A stretch of DNA of 64,000 nucleotides from Paramacrobiotus metropolitanus (lineage: Eukaryota; Tardigrada; Eutardigrada; Parachela; Macrobiotidae): the NCBI RefSeq assembly GCF_019649055.1, contig NW_026570274.1, positions 682,001 through 746,000 of the forward strand, written 5' to 3'. The notes below the pieces were generated by a model, which was not told where the DNA came from, searched no databases, and saw nothing but the letters and a program-made list of their open reading frames with translations. Positions within the stretch are counted from its first letter, which is position 1; every line of letters starts with the position of its first letter. A program made the translations under genes and the position numbers. Shown here one piece after another: positions 20,969-31,700 of this stretch.

Positions 20969-22429
20969 ATGTCTCACGCTAATGCCGCAGAAGAAGAAGT
21001 CCAGTTCCGGGAAGAAGAATACTTCTCCAACGACGAATCATCCGCTAGCGAACGTGACGACTCACCAGATCGAACAGTTCTTCGAGCAGATTTCCCGCAA
21101 CAACCCCCAGGGATATCCACTCGTTCTCGACTCCATTTACCAGCTATACCAATTCACGATCAGTACGCCGCCCTTGAACGTGCAAACCGCCCAGCCAAAG
21201 CTATCCCGCAGCGCGAAGCGAACGAAGCAAACGAAGAGAACGAAAAAGAGGAAGTAGATAATCCACGTCACTTCTTCGACCCAATACCTGACCCACCGCC
21301 TCGTCCAGAAAGTCCACCTTATATTCAACCACAAGAAACATCGTTTTTCGAATTACTATCGAAGCGATACCGGGATTTTAACAACAAAATGGCGAAAGAA
21401 GAGGACACGCTCGTTAACCACGCAAACGCCATCCGTGCGCAAATGGCTGCAACCGACAACTTACAACGACAACTGAATGAAATTCGCGATTTAGCAGAGA
21501 ACGGTGCCGGTGCAACTGACATCATTAAAGGTATTTCTGAGACGCATAAGAAGAAAGTGCCAACTAAAGAATTACCGCAGTTTGCAAACAAAGAAGATGA
21601 AGATTTTGAAGACTGGTTGTTAAAGTACGAGATTTGCATTAAACAGCACGACTGGACTAATGAAGACGCAATCGGTAATCTGTACCGTGCATTCAATGGA
21701 ACTGCCCTGCGCATATACAACACGCTGCCTGCTGAAGGGACATGGACAGAAATGAAGAAACTGCTACGCGATGCCTTCGCCAAACAGCTGTTTGACTACG
21801 ACTTGGCTAAAGACACCAAGCGCTCGCTGACGTACGCTGGTAATCCAAACGACTACTACGCCAATGTCATGCGATACCTCAATTCTATTTCTGACTCGCC
21901 GACCGAACGCGAAGTCGTGAATAAGCTGTTCGATGGGCTGCCACCGCAGCTGAAGTCAGGATTCGTGAGCAATATGCCATCTACGCCGAATGAATTCCTC
22001 ATTAAGCTGAAAGAGGTAGTGAGAGAGAAAGCATACCAGAATGAGCAGTGGGAGAGAGAAGTTGCCGACTGTGTGAAGAATCCTGTCATTGCCGCCTTAT
22101 TCAATAACACCGCTGAGTCACGTCACAGCAATCCTAATATGGACGATCGTTTAACTGCCATTGAAAGAGCGATTGAGAGGATGACACTGAGCGAATCCAG
22201 ACCATATATGAACCGTCGTTTCGGCAGAGGAGGAAGAGGAAACTTTAGAGGACACAGAGGATACACACGAAAGTTCTGCAACTACTGCAAGCGTACCAAT
22301 CACACCATTGAAGAATGCCGGCAACGAAATAAAAATAATCAAGGCCAAAGAAATGTCCAGCCGTCGTATGCCAGTATGCTGCATCCGCCAACTGTTCATG
22401 CACTGCCGGCTCCGCAATATTTAAACTGA
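20969..22429 (+). CDS. Retrotransposon gag polyprotein, 486 aa
   Basis: Acidic N-terminus, then a retrotransposon gag domain in the middle (TKELPQF ... DWLLKYE ... LRDAFAKQL). A CCHC zinc knuckle lies near the end (CNYCKRTNHTIEEC) next to an RG-rich basic stretch. It forms the particle core and binds element RNA. The start is the first ATG after the leader. The TGA at 22427-22429 directly follows a slippery site that gives access to pol. Confidence 0.92.
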   Translation: MSHANAAEEEVQFREEEYFSNDESSASERDDSPDRTVLRADFPQQPPGISTRSRLHLPAIPIHDQYAALERANRPAKAIPQREANEANEENEKEEVDNPRHFFDPIPDPPPRPESPPYIQPQETSFFELLSKRYRDFNNKMAKEEDTLVNHANAIRAQMAATDNLQRQLNEIRDLAENGAGATDIIKGISETHKKKVPTKELPQFANKEDEDFEDWLLKYEICIKQHDWTNEDAIGNLYRAFNGTALRIYNTLPAEGTWTEMKKLLRDAFAKQLFDYDLAKDTKRSLTYAGNPNDYYANVMRYLNSISDSPTEREVVNKLFDGLPPQLKSGFVSNMPSTPNEFLIKLKEVVREKAYQNEQWEREVADCVKNPVIAALFNNTAESRHSNPNMDDRLTAIERAIERMTLSESRPYMNRRFGRGGRGNFRGHRGYTRKFCNYCKRTNHTIEECRQRNKNNQGQRNVQPSYASMLHPPTVHALPAPQYLN

Positions 22430-22462
22430 ATACCACAGCTTCTCTGGCTCACGAAGCTGTGG
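22420..22462 (+). promoter_or_regulatory. -1 ribosomal frameshift signal at the gag-pol junction
   Basis: The slippery heptamer TTTAAAC spans 22420-22426 and is in the correct register with gag codons TTA AAC, directly before the gag stop. After a 6-nt spacer comes a perfect 10-bp stem, CCACAGCTTC (22433-22442) with GAAGCTGTGG (22453-22462), and a 10-nt loop. Pol lies in the -1 frame and stays open across the site. All parts are visible; frameshifting itself is inferred. Confidence 0.88.
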
Positions 22463-24807
22463 ATCGTAAGTCACTAATACCTATCTGTCATTTCTATACA
22501 GGCGCATTATCATTTAACTTTTTCATTAACAATGAGCCACTCACCGCAATTATAGACACTGGGTCTGGTATTTCTTTAATTAGTGATCGTGTTGCATCAA
22601 AGTATTTATTTACTCGTATGAATTATAATGGACCTTCACTTGGGACTGTTTCTAATATAATAGTGCAACCAACAGAAGCATGCCGCATGGACATTCAATT
22701 ATTAGGATTTAATGCCGAATTAACCGTAGCAATCCTACATAATTTTCCTTTTGATTTATTATTGGGCAATGATTATTTAATTACTACACCGTTCCTATTA
22801 AGTTTTGCAGATAGCCAGCTGGTCAACCCGGAGAATCAAGAATCAATTCCTGTCGCCTGCATACGCATACCCACTTCATACAGTATATTGCCTAGTCCAA
22901 CCTTGAACTTTCGTGGCCCTGAATCGACATTAAGCGCGCAACCTTCCATCAACAATGCCGGTTCAGCCGTGAACGTTCATCGTACACTGGATACAAGCCG
23001 GAATAAGTCTGCAGCTCCCGTTCCCGGCCTTGCCAACATGGCAGCACGTGCACGTACAGATATACAAGTGGATCCACATACAGAATTTAAAGATGAAAAG
23101 TTTATTAGCCCAACAGACTTGCTACAAGATGGCTCTCCGGAATCACAAGACGTTTCCATAGAAGAATTTTCTAATCAATTTAATTTCGGCAAAGATATGT
23201 CCCAGTCCCAACGTCATCAGATGCTTCAATTACTCTATAAGTACCGTACACTATTCCCCTCGAAAGAAAAGAAAGTTGGAAGAACCAACAAAATCAAGCA
23301 CGTTATTGACACCGGATCAAACCCCCCTGTGCATCAAGCCTTACGACGCCATGCCCCTTGGCAACGCGAATTCATCAACAAGCAAGTGAAACAATGGATA
23401 GAAGAAAAGATAATAACTCCGTGCAACTCCGAATGGGCGTGTAACATTGTTCTAGTCCCGAAGAAAGATAAAGAGCTTCGTCTCTGTATCGACTTCCGTG
23501 CCATTAATTCAATCACGAAGAAAGATTTGTATCCCTTTCCAAGAATTGACGATTGTTTAGACGTACTACAAGGATCAAAGTGGTTTACCGGCCTGGATCT
23601 CCTTTCAGGATACCTGCAAGTTGAAATGCATGAAGACTCGAAAGACAAGACAGCCTTTTTAACACCAGAAGGACTTTACAGATTCGAAGTTATGCCGTTT
23701 GGACTCTGTAATGCCCCGGCTACATTCTCACGTCTAATGGACAGCATACTTAAAGATTTCAAGTTCAAGTTCGTCATTGTTTACCTTGACGATGTTCAAG
23801 TATACAGCCCTTCGTTCGAAGCTCATGTGGAACACCTGGAAAAAGTTCTAATGAAATTTCTCGACGCAAACCTGATGCTCAAGCCCTCAAAATGCCACTT
23901 TGGATGCAATAAACTCAACTTCCTTGGACATACTGTAACACCTGATGGAATTTCTCCTGATGCCAATGAAGTAGCAACTATACAGAAGTTTCCCGTGCCG
24001 ACAGACTTAAAGACACTGCGATCGTTTCTGGGCGCTGCCAATCATTATCGGAAATTTATTAAAGATTTTTCCCTTATTGCCAATCCTTTGAACCACCTTA
24101 CTCAGAAAGACCTACCATTCCGGTGGACCGATGAACAACAAGTTGCCTTTGAATCTCTTAAAAAGAAATTGGTCAGCAAGCCTCTCCTGGCACACTTCGA
24201 CCCGAATAAGAATCTCATTTTGGAAACAGACGCCTCAATGCTAGGACTTGGCGCAGTACTCAACCAAGTGGACAACAACGGAAATGTTCAGCCAATAGCC
24301 TATGCCTCAAGAAGCCTCACCGCATCAGAAAAGAACTATTCCACGACCGAACAAGAGCTTGCCGCCGTAGTTTTTGCCGTAGAAATTTTTCACCCTTACG
24401 TCGGAAACCCTGGAAAGACCTTCGACATAATAACGGATCACAACGCCTTAAATGGACTACTGAAAGCGAAAAACCCAACTGGACGCCTAGCCCGATGGAT
24501 CCTAAGATTACGCCCCTACAACATGCGAATTGGATACAGACCTGGAAAAGTTAATAATATGGCCGACTGTTTGTCAAGATTTCCTTATGACGCAATAGAC
24601 GTCCCACCTGAACATCAGCTATCTACACCTTTATTTTTCCTAGAATCTTTTAACATCGCCTTAATGCAACAGCAAGACTCGTATTGTTCAAAGATTATCG
24701 ACACTCTCCGTGGAGATACGACAACACCAAATTACCGCCAGAAAAGAGTGCACTTCGTAATCAAGAACGACATCCTTTACCGTATTGTTTTCGTGACAAC
24801 AGAATGA
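22426..24807 (+). CDS. Retrotransposon pol, part 1: protease, reverse transcriptase, RNase H
   Basis: Entered from gag by -1 frameshifting; no good ATG opens it. The aspartic protease motif DTGSG is near 22557. Reverse transcriptase includes the fingers motif LCIDFRAIN and the catalytic YLDD at about 23782. RNase H begins around LILETDAS at about 24215. This frame ends at the TGA at 24805-24807, apparently after a one-base loss near 24782, since the integrase continues in another frame. It copies element RNA into DNA in cytoplasmic particles. Confidence 0.92.
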   Translation: MNTTASLAHEAVDRKSLIPICHFYTGALSFNFFINNEPLTAIIDTGSGISLISDRVASKYLFTRMNYNGPSLGTVSNIIVQPTEACRMDIQLLGFNAELTVAILHNFPFDLLLGNDYLITTPFLLSFADSQLVNPENQESIPVACIRIPTSYSILPSPTLNFRGPESTLSAQPSINNAGSAVNVHRTLDTSRNKSAAPVPGLANMAARARTDIQVDPHTEFKDEKFISPTDLLQDGSPESQDVSIEEFSNQFNFGKDMSQSQRHQMLQLLYKYRTLFPSKEKKVGRTNKIKHVIDTGSNPPVHQALRRHAPWQREFINKQVKQWIEEKIITPCNSEWACNIVLVPKKDKELRLCIDFRAINSITKKDLYPFPRIDDCLDVLQGSKWFTGLDLLSGYLQVEMHEDSKDKTAFLTPEGLYRFEVMPFGLCNAPATFSRLMDSILKDFKFKFVIVYLDDVQVYSPSFEAHVEHLEKVLMKFLDANLMLKPSKCHFGCNKLNFLGHTVTPDGISPDANEVATIQKFPVPTDLKTLRSFLGAANHYRKFIKDFSLIANPLNHLTQKDLPFRWTDEQQVAFESLKKKLVSKPLLAHFDPNKNLILETDASMLGLGAVLNQVDNNGNVQPIAYASRSLTASEKNYSTTEQELAAVVFAVEIFHPYVGNPGKTFDIITDHNALNGLLKAKNPTGRLARWILRLRPYNMRIGYRPGKVNNMADCLSRFPYDAIDVPPEHQLSTPLFFLESFNIALMQQQDSYCSKIIDTLRGDTTTPNYRQKRVHFVIKNDILYRIVFVTTE

Positions 24808-26160
24808 ATTTCCTCCTAGTTGTACCTGCAGCAGTACAACAGACAGTGCTCAAGAACGCTCACGACACCTCCGGACACTTTGGAGTTTCCCGTACTTACG
24901 AAAGAATTCATCAAAAGTATTATTGGACAAACTGCATTAAAGATGTTTTTCAATATGTAACTTCGTGCAAGTCCTGCCAGATTTCGAAGTCGCCGAATAG
25001 TAAACCTTCTGGATACTTACAACCTCTACCAGTTTCAGGACCATTCAATACCGTTGGAATCGACTATCTTGGACCGTTTACAACAAGTTCTAAAGGAAAC
25101 GCCTACCTCATCGTGGCAATAGACCACCTAACGAAATGGGTTGAAGCGAAAGCTGTCCGCTCCGCAACCGCCTCGAACGCCGCACATTTTTTAAATGATT
25201 TTATAGTTTACCGCCATGGAATACCTAAAAGACTCCTTTCCGACCGTGGGAAACACTTCGTCAACTCCCTAATGGATAATTTATTAAATTACCTGGGCAT
25301 AGAACACGCAACTACGACAGCATATCATCCCCAGACGAATGGATTAACCGAAAGAATGAACCGTACCATCAGCGTTGCAATTTCTCATTACGTCAGCTCT
25401 AATCACCGCGATTGGGATGCTTTTGTACCTTCATTAGTTTGGTGCATCAATACATCAAAGAACGAAACTACAAAATTTTCACCTTTTGAACTCCTATACG
25501 GACGTCAACCTGTTTTTCCCTTCGACCTTCAAATGCAATACGATGGATTACACGAAATTCAAAATATCCCGCAATACGTGGATACAGTACATAAATGGTT
25601 GAAATCAGCACAAGAATTAGCCAAACTTGTTCAGACAACAACATGTTCAGACAGAATTTTCACCTGGAGATTTAGTTTTACTATGGACACCGCCTAAACT
25701 TCTTAACGACATGGATCAGCCAATCATCAGTAAGAATAAATTAACTACGAAACTTTTAAAGAATTGGCATGGACCGTGGGAAATCATCGAACAAACTTCT
25801 CCTGTCAACTATAAAATAAGAAACCGCAATGGACGAAAAAAGATTGATACTGTACATGTTGACCGCCTGCGAAAGTTCAACGAAAGAATCAACCCGGATA
25901 CGGAAGAGTTTGATGAAATAATTTATTTGGCTAATAAGCCTAAAGAATCAGCAGAAGACAATTTTCCTTTAAATTTTTCTTCTAATGACGATAGTCAGAA
26001 TTTTATTTTCAGTAACGATGACCCAAATTTACCGGAAGATAATAATCCGCTTGGACATAACGCCCTTGACCATGAAAGGCAACCGGACGATACGGATAAC
26101 CCGCAACCACGATATAACATGCGGAAGCGAAAGCCAAAGGAGGGAGGGAAGCCGAAATAA
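24740..26160 (+). CDS. Retrotransposon pol, part 2: integrase (two frames)
   Basis: The first frame, to 25697, has the N-terminal zinc motif (HDTSGHFG ... CKSCQ) and the catalytic core with Asp in GIDYLG, Asp in SDRGKHF and Glu in LTERMNRT. The frame is lost near 25640 and continues in the next frame to 26160 with the GPY-type C-terminal module (GDLVLLW, WHGPWEII, HVDRLRKF) and an acidic tail. The frame change leaves this copy without an intact integrase. Confidence 0.88.
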
Positions 26161-26248
26161 TTTTATTTTCAATTTTCTTTGGATTTTATTTTCATTTTAT
26201 TTTCGTTAATTTCTTAAGCTGCGGACAGCTTAATTTTAAGAAGGGAAG

Positions 26249-26459
26249 TGTTACGAGTATACATTAGCTTAACTATTAATAATATCTCCTTATATGTGTA
26301 TCATAGAAGTATCTTTCTTGCGCCTGCCCTAATCTATTTATATGTGTTTTGGAACTCAGCTCGGCTTATAAAGCGCCGGCTGACATTTGTATCCTTCAGC
26401 TTATTCTATCATTAAAGCTCACAGTAACATCCGCGCCTTTACGAAATAAGCACGTAACA
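26249..26459 (+). repeat. 3' LTR of the gypsy element
   Basis: 211 bp, matching the 5' LTR apart from at least one visible substitution (TTTATATG versus TTTACATG). Preceded by the purine tract at 26238-26248. Confidence 0.93.
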
Positions 26460-27699
26460 CCACCCGTTATTCCATCTTCTTATGCGTCTACTGTCAAACG
26501 ACAACCAAAGATGATTCGTGGTACGATGGCCCCTGAAGCCGAAAATGTGGAACCACAAAGCGAACTGGTACGTTCATTACAGTGTAACCGAAAGCCGCAT
26601 GCTGATTTTTGCGTGCGCGGTATTCCGCGAGTTCCAAGTTCACGATTCAACAACGCAAAAGAATACAACAACTTTCTCGCCGACCAACTAAAGGCAAACG
26701 GGATTTCTACACGATTTGTGAGTGTCTTCATTCCGCCTCTTGGCGACAAGCGAACATCCACATTTGCCCGCATTGGAACTTTCAAAGACATGTCCGAGAA
26801 AATCCTGGACCCGAAAATCTGGCCGTCAAATGTTTTTGTTCGTGAATGGGTATACTGATTGGTCTTGCCTAAATGTTTTCCTGCCTACGACTCCTTCTTT
26901 CTACCTTTGGTAATATCCTGAATGTATCCCAGCATGTACAGTAATTAAATACTGCAGCTCTCTAACGCTCATGATTAGTGAATATATTCCGGCCTAGGTT
27001 TCCAGCTTTCTCTTTCTCGGTGTTATACGTAAGTGTTTAATCACTTTCCTGAAGTGATCTCCTTTTTTCCAAACTTGCTTAATGTGTACCAAAAGCTGTG
27101 CGTTTTTTGACTTTGACTAATTACTGTCTGAAGCCTCGAGGGGGCAACCGCTCCGTGCAAGGACAATAAACCTCCATTATTATTATTATCAGTCGGGCGG
27201 TGCGGTTATTCCTTCCTAAAATAGTCTCCACCACGAATTTTACCGATTTGATGTGGCAGAATACATTTTGGCTAGAACACTCGGAGCGTCCTGATCAAAA
27301 GGTCAAGTTCCTCAACGACAAAGTGGCCAACGGGAATAAGTGGATGAAAGCGCTGTTCAAGATCGGGCCAGTTTTTCGCGCCCTCGATTCACCGCGTACC
27401 GCCCTGGACCCGCAGTCACAAGAGGATCGGACCAGTATCGTGACGAAGGTGAATAGCTCCGAGGGAATGGTGCAATGGGATGGAGACATGTTTGTCATTC
27501 GGCCAACGACACTGTACTGCCTCAATCTGGACACAGTACGGTCGACGGAGAAGTTTGGGAATTTCACGGTATGGGCCAGTGTTAAGGCGGGTGATTTGTC
27601 GGCAACCGTGAATATTCCACTGACTAATCTGACAGCGACGACGGTGGAGAAACAGTGGACGTTGTGCCACTGCAAGTGCACTTGTTAAGTACGAGTGTC

Positions 27700-28195
27700 T
27701 ACGAGAACCGTAATAGTGGTGTTCTTTCCTTTTGCTTATCACTGGCTTAGTGGCTTTACAGCGAGCTTATGGCGCCATGCTTCCTTAACAATTATTCTTA
27801 CACCTGTGCAATGAATCTTTATTGATGTTCTTATCGCGACATAGCAGTCGTAATTCATATCACTACGGCCAACACTGCGTAATTAAGAATTAAAAAAACA
27901 ACCGAAATCAGTATTATCCATCAGTTTATTCTTGCCCGGTAAAGTTCCTAAAACGGCAGCCGCACTGCCTTTAATAATTGCGAGGCTAATACGCTGCTTT
28001 AAAAAAGCCGTGGATCTGCATTCCCCGGACCTCTCCTTCGTTTTCCGTCCAAGGAAACTGACCATTTCTCTGGCTCCTTCGCCGAGCACTCCCAGGGTTT
28101 CCACAGCAAAAGGATAAAACCAGTATTCTTCGCCCAGCTGCCGATAGTTGTATCGGCAGCTGTGTGGAAGAAATTTATATACATTGGTGTTCTGC
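27700..28195 (-). mobile_element. 5'-truncated LINE fragment, reverse transcriptase C-terminal end
   Basis: Minus-strand frame 28197-27883 ends with a sequence typical of the 3' end of certain LINE reverse transcriptases: PFAVETLGVLGEGAREMVSF, then RISLAIIKGSAAAVLGT. The longer relative at 61060-62390 shares ETMG ... LRQRLSLEIQRGNAASILGT. Only the last 80-100 residues are present. It lies just past the 3' end of the broken tail-collar gene and may mark its truncation point. Confidence 0.65.
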
Positions 28196-28792
28196 ACACT
28201 GTAGGCTTCTTATTTCATTGTTGTCAGACGCTAGTTTTCAGTGAATACAGTTAATGAGATTTCTTATCGTTCAAGTTGGTCTGTTGATAACAATACACTT
28301 CCCCGGGTTGCAGCCTGGCATTAAGCATTAACAATACGCACCCTGTCTGCTGGTGAAAGTAAGAGTGTGACTGAGTGTCTGTTCTATTGAGAGACAGTAT
28401 ACGAAACCTATATTTGCATCCGAGCAAGTCCATTTCTTTGAATGGAAAGCTAATGAGATTTTTGTCTCTTAACAGGGATCAAGGAGCAGACAGAACGGCT
28501 TACAGGAGTGCGCGGCTCCGTAGTACGTAGTTACATGCCGTGGCATTTGTGCAGTTGTCAAGTGTGGGAGACGAAAACCATCGATCGAAATAAGTGTAAA
28601 TATTAAGAAGTCCAATGCACCGTGCAGTAAGAAAAACCTTTAATTGTCAGTTCGACCAGGTAGATTGCTGAGCTAGCTGCATTAAGCTGCACTTCCCCAT
28701 ATAATTATGTACGTGTACTTGTTATCTTATTGATGTATTCAGTTATAACTGCTGTTATTGTTACTAAGATGCCGTACGAGTAGCTCGGAAAA
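28196..28792. other. Intergenic, no gene recognised
   Basis: Putative 5' flank of the F-box gene. No domain or repeat family; the word ATGCCGTGGCATTTG at about 28534 recurs, inverted, near 33990. Confidence 0.4.
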
Positions 28793-31700
28793 ATGATTTC
28801 AACATCATCACCTCCGTATGAGCGTCTCTTGTTTGATGCGCAGCAAATGAGCTATCAGAACACTGTTATCGTTCGCACAGACGTCGACGTTTATCTGCTG
28901 GGAAATATTCAGAATATCTCCGGAGACTACGCGTTCATTCACTTTGGATCTACAAAGGTCAAACCCAGCTGGATACATTTAGGCCGCGTTTGGACATTGC
29001 ACTTCCCTCAGGAATGGTTGAAGCACATGGACGGGTTAATTTTCTACAGGAAAATATTTGTGGCTCTCCGCGACGAAGAAGACGGGCCTTATCGGTTTCG
29101 CCCTGCAATTGCGGTCGATAGCGTTACTTCGTGCCGGAACTGCGAAATCCTGTGTGTTGAAACATCGAGTTGCACAACTGAAAGCGCTTCTTGCACGCCT
29201 CGCATGGAGTTGGTGGACAAATGCCAAGTTGCTGTCCAGCTTCCGGTCACAGAGTCGCCGCTGCTGTGTCGAGTCGACGGGTTAATGTACAGAAAATTTT
29301 TCGTTCCCTTTGACAGAGCGCAACAAGTTTTCAGGGACACCTCCGACAGATCGCGAATCATTAAGCATGTTCGCGACACGATGAAGCGCGATGCGCGGTT
29401 GGCCGACTTGTCAGACTGCTGTCGATTTCATCTGCAAATCCAACGAGACGGATGCGCGTTCGTTGTTATCAGTTTGACAGCAGACCCCACAGCAGCGCGA
29501 TGGATGGCTGAAGCACTCTCGAAAACGTTACTAACCCATCTAGCCAGCCGGACCGACTTGCCGCCATTTAGCCATACAGACTTTGGCGGCAATGAAGAGC
29601 TCCTTTACGATCCAGGTTAGACCGTTAGGGGTGTGATTGCGCTTCCCCGTTTTTATGCAAATTTACCACAATAAAAAGCCCAGACTTGCAACCTCTTACC
29701 GGCGAACTATTGTACGTACAAAATTATCCGGAAGTGGATGAAAATTTTAGAAATATTTAGACATATTTATAGCTAATAGAAAATATTTTGAAATATTACA
29801 CAACATTTACAAAATACTGGGGAAAGAGGGCATGATTCCACAAGTGTAATACTGCACTATATCGTATGATACTGTTAGGAGCGTGGCTCTGCTCGTTAGG
29901 TCATGCTGGCTATAACGGACAATATCTTGTCCGTTATGTATTCCGTCCGTTAATATTCCGCCCGTTATGTATCCCGTTATATATTCCGTTATTTATTATC
30001 CGTTATATGTTTCTGTTGTTCGTGCCTTGGGATGTTTTAATGATGTCTCCATAGTCTGCGTTTAAACAGCTGAATGGCTGCACAACATGAAACGATGCGC
30101 CAGACCGTGATATCTATATCTACTTAATCTGTCTGTGACAGCAATTACCAGTAACTAAAATCTCCCGTGTATAACTATACAATAAATACTTTCACCTATT
30201 GGAAAATGCAGCCCGTATTGTACAGGCGACTGCCGTACTTTTTTAAGGCGCTTTCCGTTTACAGCGCTGAATATGCTTCTGGGCTTTTATTACTGCCGGT
30301 CAATGTAATTACGTGGACCACGGACTGAAGGTTCTCACGCGTAGCGTACTTAGGCTTCGTCCCGAATTCGAAGCGAATCTCGTTGCGATACAGCAACTCC
30401 ACCTCGCGAGGTGGCTTCGCGTACCGTATCTGTAGGCGTGGCCACTGCATACAGCTACCTCGTGCGGTTGAGCAACCGTATCATAGCGAGATTCGCTTCG
30501 AATTCGGGACAAGGCCTTAGTGTTACTGTACTGTTCCTGCTGGCTCCGATATTAAATATTATGTTTCTCTTGTCCTAGATGCACGGGCGGATCAGCCGAA
30601 CGAAGATGCCTTTATTGGTAATCTGCCGCAACTGCTCTGGAGCGAAATATTTTCTTTCCTGGACCTGCATTCATGTATAAATTGCAAAAGGTAAAAGTAT
30701 TGCTGCACAACTCTTAAAATGAACCATTTCGTGAAGGTGGGTTGTTTGCACAATACCGGTATTCCATTTATTCAGCTTATCGGGAAAGTTTGCAACGCGC
30801 GTTTTGACTGCAGACTGACAATGGTTTCGAAACCAGAACACTCATAAGTGCAGGCAAAACAAAGAACCCAGAAATAACTCGTAACTCGTCCAGAGTTTGT
30901 CCTACTGATATTTAATTTTGCTGTTTACAGAGTGTGTGTGTTATGGCATCAACTGCTGAACAGTAGCCGCGCTACCGAGCACATCAGAATCTATTTGGAC
31001 ACGTGCACCAAAGAAACGAAATCCGGCAACTTAAACTGTAACAAAACAGCATATCTCCTGAGTTGCACCGTCCGCTCAACGACAAAAAGCCTTACTATAC
31101 TGGAACCATTCTTCAACTTCAGCTTGTTAGCTGATTTGTTGGAAATCATGGAAATCAAGTTGCCTGCAATAATCTTCAAAGATTTCACCCTTTCCAATGA
31201 CGGCCACCCATACAACTTCGCTGCAGCAGACCCTTCTGACAGCAGAAAACTCTTCGCTTGGCATGGCGCGACATTTTGTTTATACCTTTACCAAAACAGC
31301 TGCCAACGCATCGTGCTACACAACTGGAAGATAAACAACATTTTCTGCGGCGTTCTGTATCAAATTTTTTTCCATCGTGCGTTCGGACTTCAGTCTCTGC
31401 CAGCCCATGAGATTCAATGGATGCAGCCTTTCATATCCAAACCCTTGCCGTTCTGGGTCGGTGCACTCGAAATCGATAAACTACAAATCACGATCCCAAC
31501 GCTGGTCTTGGACTGCAGCCAAGATCCAGAAGGCATGATCAGCAAATTCATGTGGGTTTTGGATAGTGGGTTCCCACCTATCTTGGACCATGTTTACGCA
31601 AAGGCCAATTATGTACATGCTCGCTGGGTGCAGACACTGGCTTATCCGCAAGAATGGGAGACTATCCGAGCATTTTTATCAGTGTAAGTTTACCTGATTG

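Larger units (their letters stand above)
20543..26459 (+). mobile_element. Ty3/gypsy LTR retrotransposon, nearly complete, nested in a LINE-derived element
   Basis: Two 211-bp LTRs (TGTTAC ... GTAACA) that look almost identical bound an internal region with gag and pol in the usual Ty3/gypsy order: protease, reverse transcriptase, RNase H, integrase. CCAC flanks both ends (20539-20542 and 26460-26463) as a 4-bp target duplication. A purine tract AAGAAGGGAAG lies directly before the 3' LTR. Near-identical LTRs indicate recent insertion. Two frame changes in pol (near 24782 and 25640) make this copy defective. Confidence 0.95.
20047..27190 (+). mobile_element. LINE-derived, ORF1-only non-autonomous element (about 1.2 kb without the nested gypsy)
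   Basis: It begins near 20047. The ATG at 20074 opens an ORF with a predicted coiled coil (EVRRLGLQNKNLEDQLKQAL), then basic and Pro/Ser-rich stretches up to 20542. The same frame continues after the nested gypsy element at 26464 and ends at 26858 with a phrase typical of LINE ORF1 C-termini (DPKIWPSNVFVREWVY). A 3' UTR follows, ending with AATAAA and a (TTA)n tail at about 27165-27190. No endonuclease or reverse transcriptase is present, so it resembles HAL1-type half-LINEs. Exact 5' boundary and target duplication are unclear. Confidence 0.7.
18819..27688 (+). pseudogene. Secreted protein of the tail-collar family, split by nested insertions and 3'-truncated
   Basis: Exon 1, 18819-18897, encodes a hydrophobic leader (MRWNYMLILFIAILSILAVT) and splices (CCAG/GTAAAA ... 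TTTCAG/CGG) in frame to exon 2 at 19159. Exon 2 runs to 19601, is interrupted by a MITE, resumes at 19783 (FASGLNVSFSLKQP), is interrupted again near 20046 by a LINE-derived element holding a gypsy element, and resumes near 27200 (FLPKIVSTTNFTD) to a stop at 27688. Each resumption is in frame and collinear with the relative at 47736-49584 (shared VRIIPF and MNQW motifs, the EEFVSE/EDFVSE and STTNFT/STTEFT pairs, KAGDLS). The coiled stretch and tail-collar domain of the relative are missing here; coding similarity ends at about 27630. Not functional as it stands. Confidence 0.8.
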
